Counted from the stretch's first letter, positions 46,528-56,379 are shown. The stretch: 64,000 bases of DNA from Micromonospora sp. NBC_01699 (GCF_036250065.1 NZ_CP109199.1:4030001-4094000), one strand, 5' to 3'. Numbers and translations: made by a program. The notes: generated by a model from the letters alone, not told the origin.

Positions 46528-48969
46528 CTACTGCTTGGGTACGTAGAGCGTCTGGGTCTTGTAGTTGTTGCGGGTTCCGGTGGGCTGGTAGTTGTTCTCG
46601 ATGTTGCCCGCGATGTCGACCGCGAACCAGTTCACCGTCGTCTTGGCGTTGATGGTGATCTCCTGGGCGCCCTCACGCATCCCGGCCGAGGTGAGCCGGG
46701 TCGAGTTCAGGGTCGGCCGGCTGCCGTCCAGGGTGTAGTAGATGTTCGCCGGCTCGTCGATCTTGAAGCTGAACACCTTCGAGCCGACACCCTTGTCCCG
46801 TACGCTCAGCGTCGAGACCGGGTCGGTCTTGTCCGCCGCGTACGCCTGCGCCACCTCAAGGATCGCGATCTGCCCGGCGGCGAACTCCATCGCCTCCTCG
46901 TGGCCCTCGGCGAACGGCGGCTGGAAGCCGACCGCGTTGAACCGACCGGTGGCCGGGTCGTAGATGTCGGAGCCGACCTCGAAGTCCCAGCCGATGATGC
47001 CCCGGTTGAACCAGTGCTCGTCGGCGCTGTTGCCGGCCGCCGAGTACAGCACGTCCGGCACCGGACCGGTGCGGCCCGGCCACACGGCCGTACCCCGGTA
47101 GGACTGGACCGCCTTGAGCACGTGCGTCGAGGCGTCCCAGAAGTAGTTCTCGGTGCCGAAGTCCGGCGACGGCAGCAGTTCCCGACCGGCGGTCTTGTAC
47201 GCCCCCGGCGGCCACATGAAGTACCCGCCGTACGAGTGGGTGTTCATGGCGAACTTGATGTTCGGGAACTGGTTGGTCAGCCACACCTCGTTACGGGCCT
47301 CCGGCTCGGACAGCTCGGCCGGTCCGGCGAACGTGTCACTGGTGCAGGAGGTCGAGGCGCCGGAGTAGCCGTCGAACACCGAACCGACGGAGAAGTTCCG
47401 GTTCAGGTCCACGCCCCAGGAGTTGCGTCGGCCCGGGTCGGAGTTGGTCTCCGTACAGTGGTTGGTCATGTTCCGGCGCTGCGAGTTGAAGTCGTAGAAG
47501 CTGTAGTGCGCGCCGTCCGGGTTGGCCACCGGCATGATGAAGATGTCCAGGCCGTCGACCAGCTTGCGGGTCTGCTCGTTGGTGGCGTAGTTGCGCAGCA
47601 GCCGCTCGGCGGTCTCCACGCAGGTGATCGGGGTGACCCACTCGCGGGCGTGCTCCTGGCAGTAGAGGAAGACACCCACCTTCGAGCCGTCCCGCTTCTT
47701 GCCGATCCGTAGCGCCTTCGTCTGGAACGGGTCACGCGAGACGTACGCCGGCGCCTTGAGCCCGTCGGTGAGCGTCGCGACCGGCGCGGCCGCGACCAGC
47801 CCGGCCCCGGCGTTGCCCCGGTAGGTGGCGGCGGTGAGCACGGCGGCCACGGCGGTGTCCGCGTTCAGCGCGTCGACCACCTGCTTGGCGGTGCTGCCGA
47901 CCGCACCCGAGGCGTCGGTGGCCAGGTTGACCACGATGTTGCGGCCGGTGACGGTGACGCCCAGCGGTGCCGAGGCGGCCGCCGGCTTCACCAGCGCGAC
48001 GGTCAGCCCGTTGCCGCCCTCGGAGCCGTACGCCTTCGAGCTGACGTAGAGCGTGCTCGCCGGGTCGGTGCCGAACTGCGCCTGTGCCGCCCTGCGGTAG
48101 CCGTTGGTCAGGTTCGGCAGGTTGATCACTTCGGCGATCTTCGGGAACTCCCGGCCCAGCGTGGTGATCCGGTTGTTGATCTCCGTCGGGTCCATGTAGT
48201 GGTCGACGAAGTCCGAGATGTAGTGCTTGCTCGGGGCCTTGACCTTCGCGCCGAGCCACTTCTTCACCGGCACCGTGACGGTACCGCCGCGGTTGCTGGT
48301 GATGGTCGCGGTGGCCGGGGTGTCGGTGATCGGAATCGGGGTGTTGAACCGGTGGTACATGTACTGACCGGCGTCGGTGAACCGGGACATGGTCGCGGTG
48401 CCGCCGGAGTCCGGCGCGGTACCCTTGCCCTTGTCCCAGGTGACGGTGAGGATCGTCTGCGCGTCGGTCGCGCTCGACTTCACCTCGACCGAGATGAACC
48501 GCTGGTCGTCGAGGCTGGTGAACCACTCCGAGCGCAGCAGGGTGAGCTTGTCGACCTCGGCGGCGTCGAGCGTGGCGGAGGAGATCGCCGCCTGCCGCTC
48601 GGCCTTGTTCTCCGCGTAGTCGGTCTGGTCGGAGATGGTGTCGCGTACGTCGAAGCCCAGGTCCCGAAGCTGCTGGGTCTCCTCCGGGCTGAGTACGGCG
48701 TGCACCTCCAGCCCGTCCTCCACCGGCTTCTTATATTCGGCGAGGTCGACGCCCAGGTCGTTGAGCCGGTCGAGTTCGGCCTGACCGGGCACGACGACGC
48801 GCATCAGGGCGACGCCGTTCTGTTCAGTGCTGGACTGCCGGTCCGGTACGACCTGCCCGTCCGGCCGGGCCTGTTGCGCGCCGACCGGGCCGGCGCCGAG
48901 CGCCAGGACAACCGGCAGGGCGAATATGGCCGCTGTCCGGCCCACCCTGCCGAGGTGGGAACTCCTCAT
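46528..48969 (-). CDS. Secreted M14 zinc carboxypeptidase
   Basis: This is an 813-residue exported protein. The signal peptide (TAAIFALPVVLALGAGPVGA) precedes a roughly 200-residue propeptide-like region. The M14 domain has zinc ligands EHAREW (His-x-x-Glu, near 438) and MNTHSYGG (His, near 574), substrate residues LNRNFS, and a Glu in WDFEVGSD near 664 in the catalytic position. A C-terminal beta-sandwich (about 705-800) with TLDGSRPTLNS resembles a chitobiase-type or surface module. Residues about 303-410 form a Gly/Ala-rich insert that interrupts the start of the peptidase domain. ATG 48969 has GGAGG 7 nt upstream. It probably cleaves C-terminal residues from extracellular peptides. Confidence 0.9.
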   Translation of the reverse strand: MRSSHLGRVGRTAAIFALPVVLALGAGPVGAQQARPDGQVVPDRQSSTEQNGVALMRVVVPGQAELDRLNDLGVDLAEYKKPVEDGLEVHAVLSPEETQQLRDLGFDVRDTISDQTDYAENKAERQAAISSATLDAAEVDKLTLLRSEWFTSLDDQRFISVEVKSSATDAQTILTVTWDKGKGTAPDSGGTATMSRFTDAGQYMYHRFNTPIPITDTPATATITSNRGGTVTVPVKKWLGAKVKAPSKHYISDFVDHYMDPTEINNRITTLGREFPKIAEVINLPNLTNGYRRAAQAQFGTDPASTLYVSSKAYGSEGGNGLTVALVKPAAASAPLGVTVTGRNIVVNLATDASGAVGSTAKQVVDALNADTAVAAVLTAATYRGNAGAGLVAAAPVATLTDGLKAPAYVSRDPFQTKALRIGKKRDGSKVGVFLYCQEHAREWVTPITCVETAERLLRNYATNEQTRKLVDGLDIFIMPVANPDGAHYSFYDFNSQRRNMTNHCTETNSDPGRRNSWGVDLNRNFSVGSVFDGYSGASTSCTSDTFAGPAELSEPEARNEVWLTNQFPNIKFAMNTHSYGGYFMWPPGAYKTAGRELLPSPDFGTENYFWDASTHVLKAVQSYRGTAVWPGRTGPVPDVLYSAAGNSADEHWFNRGIIGWDFEVGSDIYDPATGRFNAVGFQPPFAEGHEEAMEFAAGQIAILEVAQAYAADKTDPVSTLSVRDKGVGSKVFSFKIDEPANIYYTLDGSRPTLNSTRLTSAGMREGAQEITINAKTTVNWFAVDIAGNIENNYQPTGTRNNYKTQTLYVPKQ

Positions 48970-49229
48970 CTGAGGTCCTCCAAAAGCGAGCGTGTTCGGG
49001 CCGGGTACGGGGGTCGACCCGGCGCCACACGTAAGTGCGGGCGTCAGTCTTTGCTCCTTACGGATCTTCGTCAATACTGACCGGAGAACGTCAGATATTG
49101 ACATACTTATCGCTGATTCAGCGGCATCTGCACCAAGATCGGGCGAGTGGTCGGGAAGCAGTGACTTGCCCCGCCGCGCGATGGTCGGGGTCCGGAAGCG
49201 CCTCGGCGCGGTGGGCGACAATGGGCGTC

Positions 49230-52200
49230 ATGCGGTACGGCATCCTGGGCCCGACACGGGTGCTCCGGACCGACGGGGAACAGATCGCCGTCGGTGGCGC
49301 CCGCCTGCGTGCCCTGCTGACGCTGCTGCTGGTCGACGCCGGCCGGGTGGTGTCCGTACCGAGGCTGATCGACGGCCTCTACGGTGAGACGCCCCCGCAC
49401 GGCGCCGCGAACGCTCTCCAGTCCCAGGTCTCCCGGCTGCGACAGACACTGCCCGGCCCCGACCCGGCCCACCCGCTGGTCGAGTTCCACCGCAGCGGCT
49501 ACCGGATCGCGGTGGAACCCGACCAGGTCGACGCGTTCCGGTTCGACCGGCTCGCCACCGCCGGCCGGGCGGCGCTCAGCGCCGGTGACCGGCCTCGGGC
49601 CGCCGCCCTGCTCCGGGAGGCACTCGCCCTCTGGCGCGGCGAACCGCTCGCCGACATCGCCGACACCCCGGCCGGTCGAGCGCACGCGGCACGGCTGGAC
49701 GAGCAGCGACTCGACGCCGTCGAGGACCGGATCGACGCCGAACTCGGGCTGCCCGACCGGGCACCACCGATCGGTGAACTGCGCGAACTGGTCGCCGCCC
49801 AACCGCTGCGCGAACGGCTGCGCGCCCTGTTGATGCGAGCGCTGTACGAGGCCGGGCGACCGGCCGAGGCGCTGCACGCGTACGAGGACGCCCGCCGTAC
49901 GCTCGCCGACGAACTCGGTGCCGACCCCTCGGCCGAACTGGCCGCGGTGCACCTCGCCGTGCTCCGCGCCGACCGGGCCCCGACACCCGCGCCGGCCACC
50001 CGAGCGGGGCTGCCCGGCCAGCTCACCAGCTTCGTCGGGCGGGAGGAGGAGCTGCGCCGGGTCGGCAAGCTGCTCGACGAGGCCCGGCTGGTCACCCTCA
50101 CCGGTCCGGGCGGCGCCGGCAAGACCCGGCTGGCGATCGAGGCCGCCGGCCACCAGCAGGCCGACGTCTGCTTCGTCGAACTGGCTGCGGCGAGCCCCGG
50201 AACGAACCTGGCCCAGGCCGTACTCGGCGCGCTGGGGTTGCGCGACGCCGGACTGCGGGCCCCGGCCGAACACCGCCGGGACACCACCGACCGGCTGGTC
50301 GCGGCGCTCACCGACCGTCCACTGCTGCTGGTCCTGGACAACTGCGAACACGTCGTCGCCGAGGCGGCCCGACTGACCGCCGCGCTGCTGCACGCCTGCC
50401 CCCGGCTGCGGATCCTCACCACCAGCCGGGAGCCGCTGCGGCTCACCGGTGAGGCACTGTGCCCGGTCACCGGGCTGGCCCTGCCGCCGCAACAGTGCGG
50501 CCCGGCGGACGCCCGCGACTACCCGGCCGTACGGCTGTTCGCCGAACGAGCGGTCGACGTGGCACCGGACTTCGCGATCACCGCCGCCAACGTCGACGCC
50601 GTACTGCGCATCTGCCGTACCCTCGACGGGCTGCCGCTGGCGATCGAGCTGGCCGCCGCCCGGCTGCGGACCCTGCCGGCGGCGGACATCGCGGCCCGAC
50701 TCGACGACCGGTTCCGGCTGCTGACCCGCGGCAGCCGCACCGCCCTGCCGCGCCACCGGACCCTGCGTGCGGCGGTCGAGTGGAGCTGGGACCTGCTCGA
50801 ACCGACCGAACGGGTGCTGGCCCGCCGGCTGACCGTCTTCACCGGCGGTGCCACTGTGGAATCCGCCGAGGGGGTCTGTGGGCTGCCCGACCACGACCTG
50901 GTCGAGGTGCTGGCGGGTCTGGTCGACAAGTCCCTGGTCGAGGTCCACGACGGGCGCTACCGGATGCTGGACACGGTGCGCGCCTACGGCGCCGAACGGC
51001 TGGCCGAGGCCGGCGAGGCCGACCGCCTGCACCGGGCGCACGCGGACTGGTTCCTGGCCGTCGCCCAGACCGCGGACCCGCATCTTCGCCGGTCGGAACA
51101 GTTGGACTGGCTCCGACGACTGGACGCCGAACGCGACAACCTGCACGCCGCGCTGCGCCGGGCCACCCGCGAGGCCGATCCGGGCACCGCACTCCGGCTG
51201 GTCGCCGCCCTGTCGTTCTACTGGTGGCTGCGGGGACTGCGCGGCGAGGCCGCGACGCGGGCCGAGGAGGTGCTCGACACCGTCGGCGCCGAGCCGCCGC
51301 CGGGGCTGACCGAGGAGTACGCCCTCTGCCTGCTCAACGCCGCGCTGGGGAACTCCTCCCGGCGGCAGCCGCCGATCGGGCTGAACTCCGCGGAATGGGT
51401 GCGGCACACCCTGGGCCGGCCACCCCGACAGCCCTTCCTACTGTTCCTGTCGGCGATGGCCTCCGGACCGCCGACGGACGGTGCCGAGGCCATGATCGAG
51501 ATGATCGACGAGAACGGCGGACTGCTCGGCGCGGATCCCTGGGTGCGCGCGCTCACCTCGGTCGGCCTGGGCCTGACCTGGCTGTTCAACGGGCAGGTCG
51601 AGCGGTCCGAAATCGAGCTGGACCGAGCCCTGCGGGGCCTGCGTGACCTCGGCGACCGCTGGGGCACGGTGCTGGCGCTGACCGCGACGGCGGAACTGGC
51701 CAGCGGGCGCGGTGACCACCCGGCGTCCCTCGCCTCGCTGGCCGAGGCGCTGCCCCTGGCCGAACAGCTCGGCTCGACCGTGGACATCGCCGACCTGCTG
51801 CGCACCCGTGGTGACGTACGGATCCACGCGGGCGACCTCGCCGGTGCGTACGCCGATTTCCTCCGGTCCGGACGACTCGCCCGGCAGGCGGGCGCACCGG
51901 AGCTGGGGGCGGCGGCCCGACTCGGGTTGGCCGAGGTCGCCCGGCTGCGCGGTGACCTGACCGAGGCCCGCGAGCTGTGCGACGCGGCGCTGTCGGAGTG
52001 CCCCCTCGGCTGGTTCGGTGCCGCCGGCACGCGGGTGGGAATCCTGGTCACGCTCGGTCGGATAGCCGAGCTGACCGAGGGCGCCGGTGCCGCCCGGGTC
52101 CGTTACGGCGAGGCCCTGACCACCGCGATCGGGCTCGCCAGCCTGCCCCCGGTGGGTGGGGCGGTCGACGGCCTGGTCCGGCTCCAGCTCGACGACGCCG

Positions 52201-52397
52201 ACCCGGCGCGGGCCGCCGTGCTGCTCGGCGCGGTCACCGCCCTGCTGGCCGGGGTGCCGGTCGCCGGGGCCACCGAACTCACCCGGATCGAGGAACGCAC
52301 GAGAGCGAGACTCGGCGACGCGGTGTACGTACCGTCCTTCGCCAGCGGTGCCGCGCTGAGCCGCGACCAGGCACTCCGGGTGGTCGCCGGGCGATGA
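49230..52397 (+). CDS. AfsR-like SARP transcriptional regulator with NB-ARC and TPR-like region
   Basis: This is a 1,055-residue regulator. An OmpR-type winged helix (1-90, RYGILGPTRVLRTDGEQIAV) is followed by the bacterial transcriptional activation domain (92-240, FRFDRLATAGRAALSAGD). The NTPase domain has Walker A GPGGAGKTR near 292, LLVLDNCEHV as Walker B, and TTSREPLRL. A helical, TPR-like C-terminus (600-1050) completes it. This layout is that of activators of secondary metabolism. The start could also be ATG 49221. It is divergent from the carboxypeptidase and directly upstream of an ABC exporter; heptamer repeats at its 3' end suggest it controls that exporter. Confidence 0.9.
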   Translation: MRYGILGPTRVLRTDGEQIAVGGARLRALLTLLLVDAGRVVSVPRLIDGLYGETPPHGAANALQSQVSRLRQTLPGPDPAHPLVEFHRSGYRIAVEPDQVDAFRFDRLATAGRAALSAGDRPRAAALLREALALWRGEPLADIADTPAGRAHAARLDEQRLDAVEDRIDAELGLPDRAPPIGELRELVAAQPLRERLRALLMRALYEAGRPAEALHAYEDARRTLADELGADPSAELAAVHLAVLRADRAPTPAPATRAGLPGQLTSFVGREEELRRVGKLLDEARLVTLTGPGGAGKTRLAIEAAGHQQADVCFVELAAASPGTNLAQAVLGALGLRDAGLRAPAEHRRDTTDRLVAALTDRPLLLVLDNCEHVVAEAARLTAALLHACPRLRILTTSREPLRLTGEALCPVTGLALPPQQCGPADARDYPAVRLFAERAVDVAPDFAITAANVDAVLRICRTLDGLPLAIELAAARLRTLPAADIAARLDDRFRLLTRGSRTALPRHRTLRAAVEWSWDLLEPTERVLARRLTVFTGGATVESAEGVCGLPDHDLVEVLAGLVDKSLVEVHDGRYRMLDTVRAYGAERLAEAGEADRLHRAHADWFLAVAQTADPHLRRSEQLDWLRRLDAERDNLHAALRRATREADPGTALRLVAALSFYWWLRGLRGEAATRAEEVLDTVGAEPPPGLTEEYALCLLNAALGNSSRRQPPIGLNSAEWVRHTLGRPPRQPFLLFLSAMASGPPTDGAEAMIEMIDENGGLLGADPWVRALTSVGLGLTWLFNGQVERSEIELDRALRGLRDLGDRWGTVLALTATAELASGRGDHPASLASLAEALPLAEQLGSTVDIADLLRTRGDVRIHAGDLAGAYADFLRSGRLARQAGAPELGAAARLGLAEVARLRGDLTEARELCDAALSECPLGWFGAAGTRVGILVTLGRIAELTEGAGAARVRYGEALTTAIGLASLPPVGGAVDGLVRLQLDDADPARAAVLLGAVTALLAGVPVAGATELTRIEERTRARLGDAVYVPSFASGAALSRDQALRVVAGR

Positions 52398-52433
52398 CCG
52401 GTGCGTGACCGTCAGCCGGTGGTGCGTGAACGG
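52395..52433 (+). promoter_or_regulatory. Candidate SARP-binding heptamer repeats
   Basis: TGACCGG at 52395, TGACCGT at 52406 and TGAACGG at 52427 are spaced 11 and 21 bases apart, that is one and two helical turns, as in SARP operators. They lie 27-65 bases upstream of the exporter ATPase. The first overlaps the regulator's own stop codon. Confidence 0.45.
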
Positions 52434-52459
52434 TCAGCGCCGGATCGCAGGCTCGGTTC

Positions 52460-53467
52460 ATGACAACAACCCGACCTGCGGTGCTGACCGAGGGCCTGCG
52501 CAAGCGGTACGGCCCCAACTGGGCACTCGACGGCTTCGACCTGGCCGTGCCCGCCGGCACGGTCTACGGCCTGCTCGGACCCAACGGCGCCGGCAAGACC
52601 ACGGCCGTACGCGTCCTCGCCACCCTGCTCAGCTTCGACGCCGGCCGAGCGGAGGTGGCCGGCCTCGATGTCACCCGGCAGGCCGCCCTGGTACGCGGCC
52701 GGATCGGACTCGCCGGCCAGTACGCCGCCGTCGACGAGATCCTCAGCGGCCGGCAGAACCTGATCCTGTTCGGCCGGCTGCACCATCTCGGTACGCGGGC
52801 CGCGCGGCGTCGGGCCGACGAGTTGCTACAGCAGTTCGGGCTCGCCGACGCGGCCGGACGGTCGGCGGGCGAGTACTCCGGCGGGATGCGTCGCCGGCTC
52901 GACCTCGCCGCCAGCCTGATCCTGACCCCGGAGGTGCTGTTCCTGGACGAGCCGACCACCGGCCTCGACCCGCGCAGCCGCAACCGGCTCTGGGACGCGA
53001 TCCGGGATCTGGTCCGGGGCGGCACTACGGTGCTGCTCACCACCCAGTACCTGGAGGAGGCGGACCAGTTGGCCGACCGGCTCTCGGTGGTCGACGCGGG
53101 TCGGGTGGTCGCCGAGGGCACCCCGGACGAGCTGAAGTCGAAAATCGGCGGCGACCGGATCGAGGTCGTCCTGCACGACGTGGCGGACCTGGACGTTGCC
53201 GCCGGGATCGTCGGGCGGGTCTGCGTCGGGGCCCCGGACCGTGACCCCGAGACCCGCCGGCTCAGCGCCTCGGTCACCGACCGGGTCGCCGCGCTCACCG
53301 AGGTGATGCGGGCCCTGGTCGACGCGGGTGTCGCGGTCGAGGACATCGGGCTGCGTCGACCCACCCTGGACGAGGCGTTCCTGCACCTCACCGGCGGTTC
53401 CGCCGGCCTACCGACCGGCCGGGCCGACGGTCCGGGCACCGGTTCGCCCGACCGGAAACGAGGCTGA
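52460..53467 (+). CDS. ABC exporter ATPase, DrrA type
   Basis: This is a 335-residue ATP-binding protein. Walker A is GPNGAGKTT near 36, the signature is YSGGMRRRLDLA near 140, Walker B is VLFLDEPTTGLD, and the H-loop position reads LLTTQYLEEADQLADRL, with Gln-Tyr before the Glu pair as in drug-resistance DrrA proteins. The C-terminal 110 residues are the DUF4162-like domain of this family. It works with the permease encoded 6 nt downstream to expel a hydrophobic compound or lipid; its substrate is unknown. Confidence 0.92.
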   Translation: MTTTRPAVLTEGLRKRYGPNWALDGFDLAVPAGTVYGLLGPNGAGKTTAVRVLATLLSFDAGRAEVAGLDVTRQAALVRGRIGLAGQYAAVDEILSGRQNLILFGRLHHLGTRAARRRADELLQQFGLADAAGRSAGEYSGGMRRRLDLAASLILTPEVLFLDEPTTGLDPRSRNRLWDAIRDLVRGGTTVLLTTQYLEEADQLADRLSVVDAGRVVAEGTPDELKSKIGGDRIEVVLHDVADLDVAAGIVGRVCVGAPDRDPETRRLSASVTDRVAALTEVMRALVDAGVAVEDIGLRRPTLDEAFLHLTGGSAGLPTGRADGPGTGSPDRKRG

Positions 53468-53473
53468 TCGACG

Positions 53474-54337
53474 ATGACCACCACAGTGGACACCCGTACC
53501 GGTGCGCCGGCCCCGAGCGGTGCGCCGCCGGTGCCGACCACGCCGACCCGGCTGCGCTGGGCGTTCGCCGACGCTCGCGCCATGACCGGGCGCTACCTGA
53601 CGCACGTGGTCCGGGCACCCGAGGAGGTCATCCTCTACTTCGCCCTCCCGATCATGTTCGTGCTGGTCTTCGGGTACGTGTTCGGCAGCGGGATGGCGGT
53701 TCCGGGCGGCGGCGGCTACCGGGAGTTCCTGCTGCCCGGCGTGTTCGTGATGACCATGCTGTACGGCCTCGGCGCGACCGCCACCGGCATCGCCACCGAC
53801 GTCAACAAGGGAGTCGTGGACCGGTTCCGGTCGATGCCGGTGAGCCGGTCAGCGCTGCTCACCGGTCGGAGCGTGGCCGACCTGCTGCGCGCCCTGCTGG
53901 AGATGTCCACCCTGGTCGTCTGCGGGCTGCTGGTGGGCTGGCAGTGGCGCAACGGACTGGTCGACGCGCTGCTCGCGGTGACCCTCATCCTGCTGCTGCG
54001 GGTCGCGCTCACCTGGGTCGGGATCTACCTCGGGCTGGTGGTGCCGAACCCGGAGACCGTGTCGGTGATCGTGTTTCCGCTCGCGTTCCCGCTCACCGCG
54101 CTCTCCAACGTCTTCGTGGCACCGGAGCTGATGCCGGACTGGCTCGGCGCGATTTCGATCTGGAACCCGCTCTCGGCCACCGTGGCGGCGGCCCGCGAGC
54201 TGTTCGGCAATCCCGGCCTGGGTGGCGACTCCTTCGTCTCCCGGCACCCGGTGGTGCTGGCCGCCGGGTGGCCGCTGCTGCTCATCGCGATCTTCGGACC
54301 ACTGGCGGTCCGCCGCTACCGAAGGCTGAGCCGCTGA
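53474..54337 (+). CDS. ABC-2 type permease, DrrB type
   Basis: This is a 287-residue membrane protein with six predicted helices of the ABC-2 family. VILYFALPIMFVLVFGYVFG, the conserved GVFVMTMLYGLGATATGIAT, VDRFRSMPVSRSALLTGRSV and FPLAFPLTALSNVFVAPELM are typical of DrrB. It starts 6 nt after the ATPase stop and forms the exporter with it. The last helix is followed by a short basic tail RRYRRLSR. Confidence 0.92.
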   Translation: MTTTVDTRTGAPAPSGAPPVPTTPTRLRWAFADARAMTGRYLTHVVRAPEEVILYFALPIMFVLVFGYVFGSGMAVPGGGGYREFLLPGVFVMTMLYGLGATATGIATDVNKGVVDRFRSMPVSRSALLTGRSVADLLRALLEMSTLVVCGLLVGWQWRNGLVDALLAVTLILLLRVALTWVGIYLGLVVPNPETVSVIVFPLAFPLTALSNVFVAPELMPDWLGAISIWNPLSATVAAARELFGNPGLGGDSFVSRHPVVLAAGWPLLLIAIFGPLAVRRYRRLSR

Positions 54338-54373
54338 GCCGGCTCCCGGCTCCCGCCGCCGGGCACCGGTGCC

Positions 54374-54438
54374 GGATGCCGGTGTGCGGATGCCGGTGCG
54401 GATGTCGGTGTGCGGGTGGCGGTGCGGATGCCGGTGCG
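54374..54438. repeat. Short imperfect tandem repeats
   Basis: There are five imperfect copies of a 12-14 base unit resembling GGATGCCGGTGTGC in the gap between the exporter and the next gene. There is no coding function on either strand that I believe. The rest of the 194-base gap is featureless. Confidence 0.6.
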
Positions 54439-54531
54439 ACGGTCGGGGCGGTAAAGCGGGGACGGCGGTGAACCGGCGGCGGGCACGGACCGTTGTGGGG
54501 TTCGGGTCCGGGTGAACAGAGGGAGGTGCCC

Positions 54532-56301
54532 GTGCGGGCAACGGCTGGCGGCGAAGCCGTACGACGCCTCGGCCGGTGGGCCGCGGAACGGATCGACCGG
54601 CTGCCCGTACGGCACCTGCGGTGGGGACGGCGACTGCGGCGCGGGGTGGCGGTGGTCGGCGTACTGGCGCTGGTCGGGGTGTCCGCGGTGGCGGCCGGCT
54701 CCGGATTCGGTGACGCGACGGCGCGGGAGGCGGGCCGCCCGGCCATCCCGGTGCCGGCGGAGCAGGTGCCGACCATCGCCGCCGCCGCACTGTCCTGCCC
54801 GGTACTGAGCCCGGCCAGGGTGGCCGCGCAGTTGATGGCCGCCTCCGGTTTCGAGGTGAACCTGCGCGCCGACGGCACCGGCGGTGCGGGCATCGCCGCG
54901 CTGACCGACAACAGCTGGCAGTCCTGGGCCCCGTGGCCGAGGGCGCCCCGGCTGGACACCGGCGCGAACATCGTCGCCCTCGCCCACCACGTCTGTGACC
55001 TGGCCGGACAGGTACGCCAGGCCGGTGTCGACGGGGACCCGTGGCGGCTGGCCCTGGCCGCGTACCGGTCCGGGCTGCCGGCCGTACGGGCCGCACGCGG
55101 TGTCCCGCCCACGGCCAGGGTGTACGTCGACACCGTGGCCGCGTACGCGACCTGGTACGAGCGGCAATCCGACCTGACCGCCGGCAGCCCGAGCCCCACC
55201 CCGCGCGCCGTCGGGGCGGTCCCCACGCCGGGCACCGCCCCGATTCCGGTGCCGGACGCCTACCTGCCCCTGGTGCTGGCCGCCGGCCGGGTCTGTGCGG
55301 CGGTCACCCCGGCCCGGGTCGCGGCCCAGTTGATGGCGTCCTCCGGCTTCAACCCGAACCTGCTCAGCGCCGGCGGGGGTCAGGGGGTCGCCCAGTTCCT
55401 GCCACAGTCCTGGTCCCGGTACGCACCCACGGCCGCCTCCCCGTGGGACCCGGGTACGGCGATTCCCGCGCTCGGCCAGGCGATGTGCGTACTCACCCGC
55501 GAGCTGTCCGGGCTGGGTGCGGACCCGTACCCGATGGCGCTTGCCGCGTACCACTGGGGTAGCGCCGTGGTCCAGCAGGCCGGCGGCCTGCCCGACTCGC
55601 CGGGCCTGCGGGAGCACACCGCGATGGTGCTCGGCTACGCCGACCACTACGCCCGGGATCCACGGCTCGGCGGCCCACCGAACCCCGGACCGCCGAACGG
55701 GGCCCCACCGCCGCCCGGCAATCCGGCGGTGCCGCCGGTCGCCGGGACCGCGCCGCCCCTGGCCGGACCGCCGGCCGTCCAGCCGGGCGGGCCACCGCTG
55801 GGCGCCGCCGCACCGCCGCCGGCCGCTCCGCCAGCCCCGGCGGCCCCGGCGGCACCAAAACCGCCGGCACCGAAACCACCGGCCAGTCCGCCCCGGCCCA
55901 ACCCGACGACGACCAAGCCGGCCCCGTCCGGTGTCGCGATCCGCGGCTACGCCGACAAGTGCATCCACGCGCCGGGTTCGGCGGACGGAACCGCGCTACG
56001 GCTCTGGTCCTGCAACGGATCGGCGAACCAGCGGTGGACGTTCGCCTCCGACGGCAGTGTCCGGGCGTTCGGCAGGTGCATGGACGCGGCGTGGGCGTCG
56101 ACCGCCGACGGCACCACGGTCCAGCTCGCGAACTGCAACGGTGGCCCGGCCCAGCGGTTCACCCTCAACGGCGCCCACGACCTGACCAACAGGCTGGCGA
56201 ACAAGTGTGTCGACGTCCAGGACTGGAACAGCGCCAACGGGGCCCGGTTGCAGCTCTGGCAGTGCAGCGGCGACGCCAACCAGAAGTGGTGGCGCGGCTG
56301 A
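54532..56301 (+). CDS. Secreted protein with two lysozyme-like repeats and a ricin-type lectin domain
   Basis: This 589-residue protein has a membrane anchor or signal near 35-55 (GVAVVGVLALVGVSAVAAG). Two tandem domains (about 85-205 and 245-375) share ARVAAQLMAASGFEVNL / ARVAAQLMASSGFNPNL and LALAAYRSG / MALAAYHWG. This is the pattern of bacterial lytic transglycosylase-like SLT domains, but the first copy lacks the usual catalytic Glu context. A Pro/Ala linker (390-460) leads to a ricin-B lectin (470-589) with repeated QxW motifs (NQRWTF, AQRFTL, NQKWWR). It probably binds and trims cell-wall glycans. GTG 54532 has GGGAGG upstream; GTG 54526 is an alternative. Confidence 0.78.
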   Translation: MRATAGGEAVRRLGRWAAERIDRLPVRHLRWGRRLRRGVAVVGVLALVGVSAVAAGSGFGDATAREAGRPAIPVPAEQVPTIAAAALSCPVLSPARVAAQLMAASGFEVNLRADGTGGAGIAALTDNSWQSWAPWPRAPRLDTGANIVALAHHVCDLAGQVRQAGVDGDPWRLALAAYRSGLPAVRAARGVPPTARVYVDTVAAYATWYERQSDLTAGSPSPTPRAVGAVPTPGTAPIPVPDAYLPLVLAAGRVCAAVTPARVAAQLMASSGFNPNLLSAGGGQGVAQFLPQSWSRYAPTAASPWDPGTAIPALGQAMCVLTRELSGLGADPYPMALAAYHWGSAVVQQAGGLPDSPGLREHTAMVLGYADHYARDPRLGGPPNPGPPNGAPPPPGNPAVPPVAGTAPPLAGPPAVQPGGPPLGAAAPPPAAPPAPAAPAAPKPPAPKPPASPPRPNPTTTKPAPSGVAIRGYADKCIHAPGSADGTALRLWSCNGSANQRWTFASDGSVRAFGRCMDAAWASTADGTTVQLANCNGGPAQRFTLNGAHDLTNRLANKCVDVQDWNSANGARLQLWQCSGDANQKWWRG

Positions 56302-56379
56302 GTCGCCGACGGCGGCCCGCTCTCAGATCGTCCGGATCGCCCCGCTCCCGCCGGATCGAACCGTCGTGCTCCCCCGCGC

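Noticed and set aside
49098-49103. TTGACA as a -35 box for the SARP gene
   Set aside because: No acceptable -10 hexamer lies 16-19 bases downstream.
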